Source: Actinomycetes bacterium
GTDB taxonomy: Bacteria > Actinomycetota > Actinomycetes > Actinomycetales > Microbacteriaceae
Assembly (NCBI GenBank): GCA_023432305.1
Contig: JAEYUT010000243.1
Location: 1-8,998 of the forward strand
Length of the DNA: 8,998 nucleotides
Direction: 5' to 3'
Under the pieces are notes generated by a model. It searched no databases. It was not told where the DNA came from and was given only the letters and a program-made list of their open reading frames with translations. Both the position numbers and the translations under genes were made by a program. Numbering within the stretch: position 1 is the stretch's first letter; each line of letters starts with the position of its first letter. This document shows positions 6,776-8,998 of this stretch, in pieces.

Positions 6776-7837
6776 TCAGGCCCGGACAGCGCGCACGATC
6801 GCGGCGACGTCCTCCTCGGTGTTCCACAGGTGGAAGGAGGCGCGGGCGCGACCGGCTCGACCGGAGATGCGGATGCCGGCGTCGATCATGGTGGCGAGCT
6901 GGGTGCCGTCGGGGTCGGGCCAGGAGACGATCGCCTGCCGCTGCACGGGCAGCTCGAGCTCGTGGCACAGCAGCTCGCCGAGGCCTGCGGCATGCTCCCA
7001 CACCTCTCGGATGTCGAGGTCGGCGAACATCCCGATCGACTGCTCGGCGCCCACCCACGCCTGCCAGGCGGGCGAGACGTCGAACCGGCGCGCGTCTGCG
7101 GCGAGCGTGATGTCGGGCCCATAGCAGCTCTGCCACACCTGCTCCCCCGCGTACCAGCCGGCCTGCACAGGGCGGACGATGTCCTGCAGCTCCTCGGTGA
7201 GCGTGAGGAAGCACACGCCGCGGGGCGAGCACAGCCATTTGTAGGTGTGGCACACCGTGAGGTCGAAGAGCGAAGCGTCCACGGGGTGCACGCCCGCGGC
7301 CTGTGTGATGTCGCAGAACGTGTAGGCGCCGTGTTCGGCGGCAGCTTCGCGAATCGCATCGACGTCGGCCACGACACCCGTCGCGGACTGCACGAGGGAG
7401 AACACGACCATCCAGGTCTCGTCGGTGATGGATTCGGCGAGCTCCGCGAGAGCGACGCTGCGCACGCGGATGCCTCCGCGCTCCTGGAACGGCGCGATGA
7501 TCGAGGAGAAGTCGCGGGCGACCGTGAGCACCTCCGCCCCATCCGGGACGGACGCCGCCACGAGGGAGGCCTGCACCGAGGTCTGCGAGCCCGCGGCGAC
7601 ACGCGACGCGGGCACGCCCACGAGACGTGCGTAGGCCGCGCGCGTCGCATCGGCGATCGCGTCATAGCCCTGAGGGTCGCGGTCGGCGCGCGCCCAGGCG
7701 TCGAGGTCGGCCCGGAGCGCGTCGACAGTGCGACGCGGCGGGATCCCGATCGAGGCGGCCGCGACGTAGCCGCGCGGTTCGCCGAACTCGGAGATCGCGG
7801 CGGCGAGCGCCGCCGAGGGGATGAGCGCGGTGGTCAT
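6776..7837 (-). CDS. Class V aminotransferase-fold PLP-dependent enzyme
   Basis: Protein of 353 residues with the fold of cysteine desulfurases and selenocysteine lyases. The PLP-binding Asp176 and Gln179 are in FCDITQAAGVHPVDAS, and the Schiff-base lysine is Lys200 in VCHTYKWLCSPRG. His197 lies just before it. The N-terminal part (GYVAAASIGIPPRRTVDALR) is the substrate-side segment typical of the broad 'aminotransferase class V' group. No conserved active-site cysteine loop of IscS or SufS was recognised, and the length is short for those families, so Fe-S assembly is unlikely. The reaction is unknown; amine transfer, beta-elimination or epimerisation are possible. The frame stays open upstream antisense to lysR, but the start is set at ATG 7837, where the family sequence begins. 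Only a weak GGAC precedes it. The gene is divergent from a LysR regulator 75 bases away, its likely controller. Confidence 0.88.
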   Translation of the reverse strand: MTTALIPSAALAAAISEFGEPRGYVAAASIGIPPRRTVDALRADLDAWARADRDPQGYDAIADATRAAYARLVGVPASRVAAGSQTSVQASLVAASVPDGAEVLTVARDFSSIIAPFQERGGIRVRSVALAELAESITDETWMVVFSLVQSATGVVADVDAIREAAAEHGAYTFCDITQAAGVHPVDASLFDLTVCHTYKWLCSPRGVCFLTLTEELQDIVRPVQAGWYAGEQVWQSCYGPDITLAADARRFDVSPAWQAWVGAEQSIGMFADLDIREVWEHAAGLGELLCHELELPVQRQAIVSWPDPDGTQLATMIDAGIRISGRAGRARASFHLWNTEEDVAAIVRAVRA

Positions 7838-7882
7838 GCGTCCAGAGTCGACCGCATCGATCCATCCCACAAGGGCATATGA

Positions 7883-7899
7883 GGAATGCAACCCATTCC
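7883..7899. promoter_or_regulatory. Candidate LysR operator (dyad)
   Basis: GGAATG and CATTCC form a perfect inverted repeat with a 5-base spacer, centred in the 75-bp gap between the divergent PLP enzyme and lysR genes. The symmetric 15-base interrupted core suits a LysR site, though its ends read A-N11-T instead of the classic T-N11-A. ATGCAA also repeats directly at 7886-7891 and 7908-7913, 22 bases apart (about two helical turns). Confidence 0.5.
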
Positions 7900-7900
7900 G

Positions 7901-7906
7901 TAGTGT
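7901..7906 (+). promoter_or_regulatory. Candidate -10 of a leaderless lysR transcript
   Basis: TAGTGT fits TANNNT and ends 6 bases before the A of ATG 7913, so transcription would start at the start codon itself. No Shine-Dalgarno sequence is present in the 20 bases before the ATG, which agrees with leaderless translation. No clear -35 was found. Confidence 0.45.
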
Positions 7907-7912
7907 TATGCA

Positions 7913-8854
7913 ATGGATCTCGACCTGCAGTCGGTGCGCATCGTACGCGCGATCGCCGAGCACGGCAGCATCTCCGGTGCGGCGCGAGCGCTCGGCTACA
8001 GCCAGCCCGCCGTCAGCCAGCATCTGCGTCGCGCCGAGCAGCGACTGGGCGCACCTCTCGTGATGCGCGCCGGACGCGGTGTGCGGCTGACGGAGTCCGG
8101 CATCGTGCTCGCACGCCACGCCGTCGCGATCACGCGCGCACTCGACGCGGCCCGCGGCGAGCTCTCCGACCTCGTGGGCCTGCGCACCGGCACCGTCCGC
8201 ATCGCCGCATTCCCCACAGCCTCATCGACGATCATCCCGCGACTGCTCCGCGACCTCCATGATGAGCTCCCAGGTCTCACGGTCACCTACATCGAGGCCG
8301 AGCCTCCCGAAGCCCTCGCGATGCTGCGCGACGCGAGCGTGGACCTCGCGATCACGTTCGCCTACCCGGGTGACCGCGCCGACCCGCACCGCGAGTCCGA
8401 AGGCCCCCTCGAGACGATCCCGCTCTTCACCGAGCCCGTGGTGATCGCGCTCCCCGAACACCACCCGCTCGCCGCCGACGGAGCGCCAGTCGAGCTCGCG
8501 AGGCTCGGAACGGAGCGCTGGATCGCCGGGTGTCCGCTCTGTCGCGGGCACCTGCTCGCCGCCTGCGAGGCGGTGGGGGTCGACCCGCAGATCGAGCTCG
8601 AGACTGACAACGCGCTCGCGGTGCTGACCCTCGTGGCCGCAGCTCTGGGGGTCGCGCTTCTTCCTCAGCTCGCCCTGGCCACAGCGCCGCCGCCGCCTGG
8701 CGCTGTGGTGCGCGCGACCGCACCCTCAAGTGATCGGTCGATCCAGGTGGTCGCGCAGCTCGGGGCCCGGCGGGTTCCGAGCATCGCCGCGGTTCTCGCG
8801 AGAATCGAGCGGTTCTCGGGGGACGATTGGGGCTTGGAACGAGGGACCGCATAG
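7913..8854 (+). CDS. LysR family transcriptional regulator
   Basis: DNA-binding regulator of 313 residues. The N-terminal winged helix-turn-helix is classic: VRIVRAIAEHGSISGAARAL, then YSQPAVSQHLRRAEQRLGAPLVMR (29-52), then RGVRLTESG. A linker helix follows, then the effector-binding domain from about residue 93 (GTVRIAAFPTASSTIIPRLL) to the end. Inside it, WIAGCPLCRGHLLAAC places Cys207, Cys210, His213 and Cys218 close together; similar Cys-rich segments are remembered in other actinobacterial LysR proteins. Transcription is divergent from the PLP enzyme gene, with a dyad between them, the usual arrangement for a LysR protein controlling its neighbour and itself. The effector is unknown. The ATG is taken because the family sequence starts there; it lacks a ribosome binding site and is probably leaderless. 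Confidence 0.95.
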   Translation: MDLDLQSVRIVRAIAEHGSISGAARALGYSQPAVSQHLRRAEQRLGAPLVMRAGRGVRLTESGIVLARHAVAITRALDAARGELSDLVGLRTGTVRIAAFPTASSTIIPRLLRDLHDELPGLTVTYIEAEPPEALAMLRDASVDLAITFAYPGDRADPHRESEGPLETIPLFTEPVVIALPEHHPLAADGAPVELARLGTERWIAGCPLCRGHLLAACEAVGVDPQIELETDNALAVLTLVAAALGVALLPQLALATAPPPPGAVVRATAPSSDRSIQVVAQLGARRVPSIAAVLARIERFSGDDWGLERGTA

Positions 8855-8872
8855 GGCTTCGCACCGGACGCG

Positions 8873-8998
8873 TCACGCCAGACGCAGAACGCGGGCGACG
8901 GCCTCCGTCACCTCGCGCGCGACAGCACGGGCCGCCTCGACGGTGAGTCCTCGCGGAAGCGTGAGACGCACCGCGGTCTGCGCAACCGCGGGGGCGAT
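8873..8998 (-). CDS. C-terminal end of a gene, possibly NifS-like cysteine desulfurase
   Basis: The last 41 codons plus TGA (8875-8873) of a minus-strand gene that enters from the right edge. The sequence AVRLTLPRGLTVEAARAVAREVTEAVARVLRL resembles the last segment of cysteine desulfurases (RxSL...TTxEExxxAxxxV). This stretch is short and many folds end with a similar amphipathic helix. It converges on lysR, with 18 bases between the two stops and no obvious terminator. That it is coding is fairly safe from codon use; its identity is a guess. Confidence 0.5.
   Translation of the reverse strand: MAPAVAQTAVRLTLPRGLTVEAARAVAREVTEAVARVLRLA

Noticed and set aside
8855..8872. Terminator between the convergent lysR and right-edge genes
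   Set aside because: Only 18 bases separate the stops, and no inverted repeat is visible.

Overview
The window is high-GC DNA with the codon use and promoter style of an actinobacterium. The protein sequences most resemble those of Microbacteriaceae such as Microbacterium, although that genus assignment is from memory of similar proteins and was not searched. Coding density is high. There are six complete genes and two partial ones at the edges. All lie on the minus strand except one LysR regulator. No RNA gene, insertion sequence, integrase or CRISPR array was seen.

Positions 1-3750 (minus) hold a tightly coupled three-gene unit. It reads as a processive membrane glycosyltransferase of the hyaluronan synthase/Alg8 type, then a secreted and membrane-anchored right-handed beta-helix protein related to the alginate epimerase AlgG, then a second membrane-anchored beta-helix protein cut by the window edge. 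Start and stop codons overlap at both junctions (TGATG and ATGA). The natural reading is an exopolysaccharide machine: the synthase makes and exports a polymer, and the two extracytoplasmic beta-helix proteins bind, epimerise or cleave it. The polymer is unknown. The AlgG-like protein has lost most of the DPHD catalytic motif, which makes its activity an open question. The 294-bp region upstream (3751-4044) carries a good promoter, a structured leader, and a cluster of GTCAC repeats. One repeat is an exact GTCACAGCG, the 9-mer associated with the response regulator MtrA.

Positions 4045-5205 encode a CPBP-family (CAAX protease/Abi) intramembrane protease with a proline-rich cytoplasmic N-terminus. 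Positions 5273-6658 encode glycyl-tRNA synthetase, a housekeeping gene followed by a strong hairpin terminator.

Positions 6776-8854 hold a divergent pair: a class V (cysteine desulfurase/selenocysteine lyase fold) PLP enzyme of unknown substrate, and a LysR regulator that probably controls it. The 75-bp gap between them has a perfect dyad, and the lysR mRNA looks leaderless. The last 126 bases hold the C-terminal end of a convergent gene, possibly a NifS-like cysteine desulfurase.
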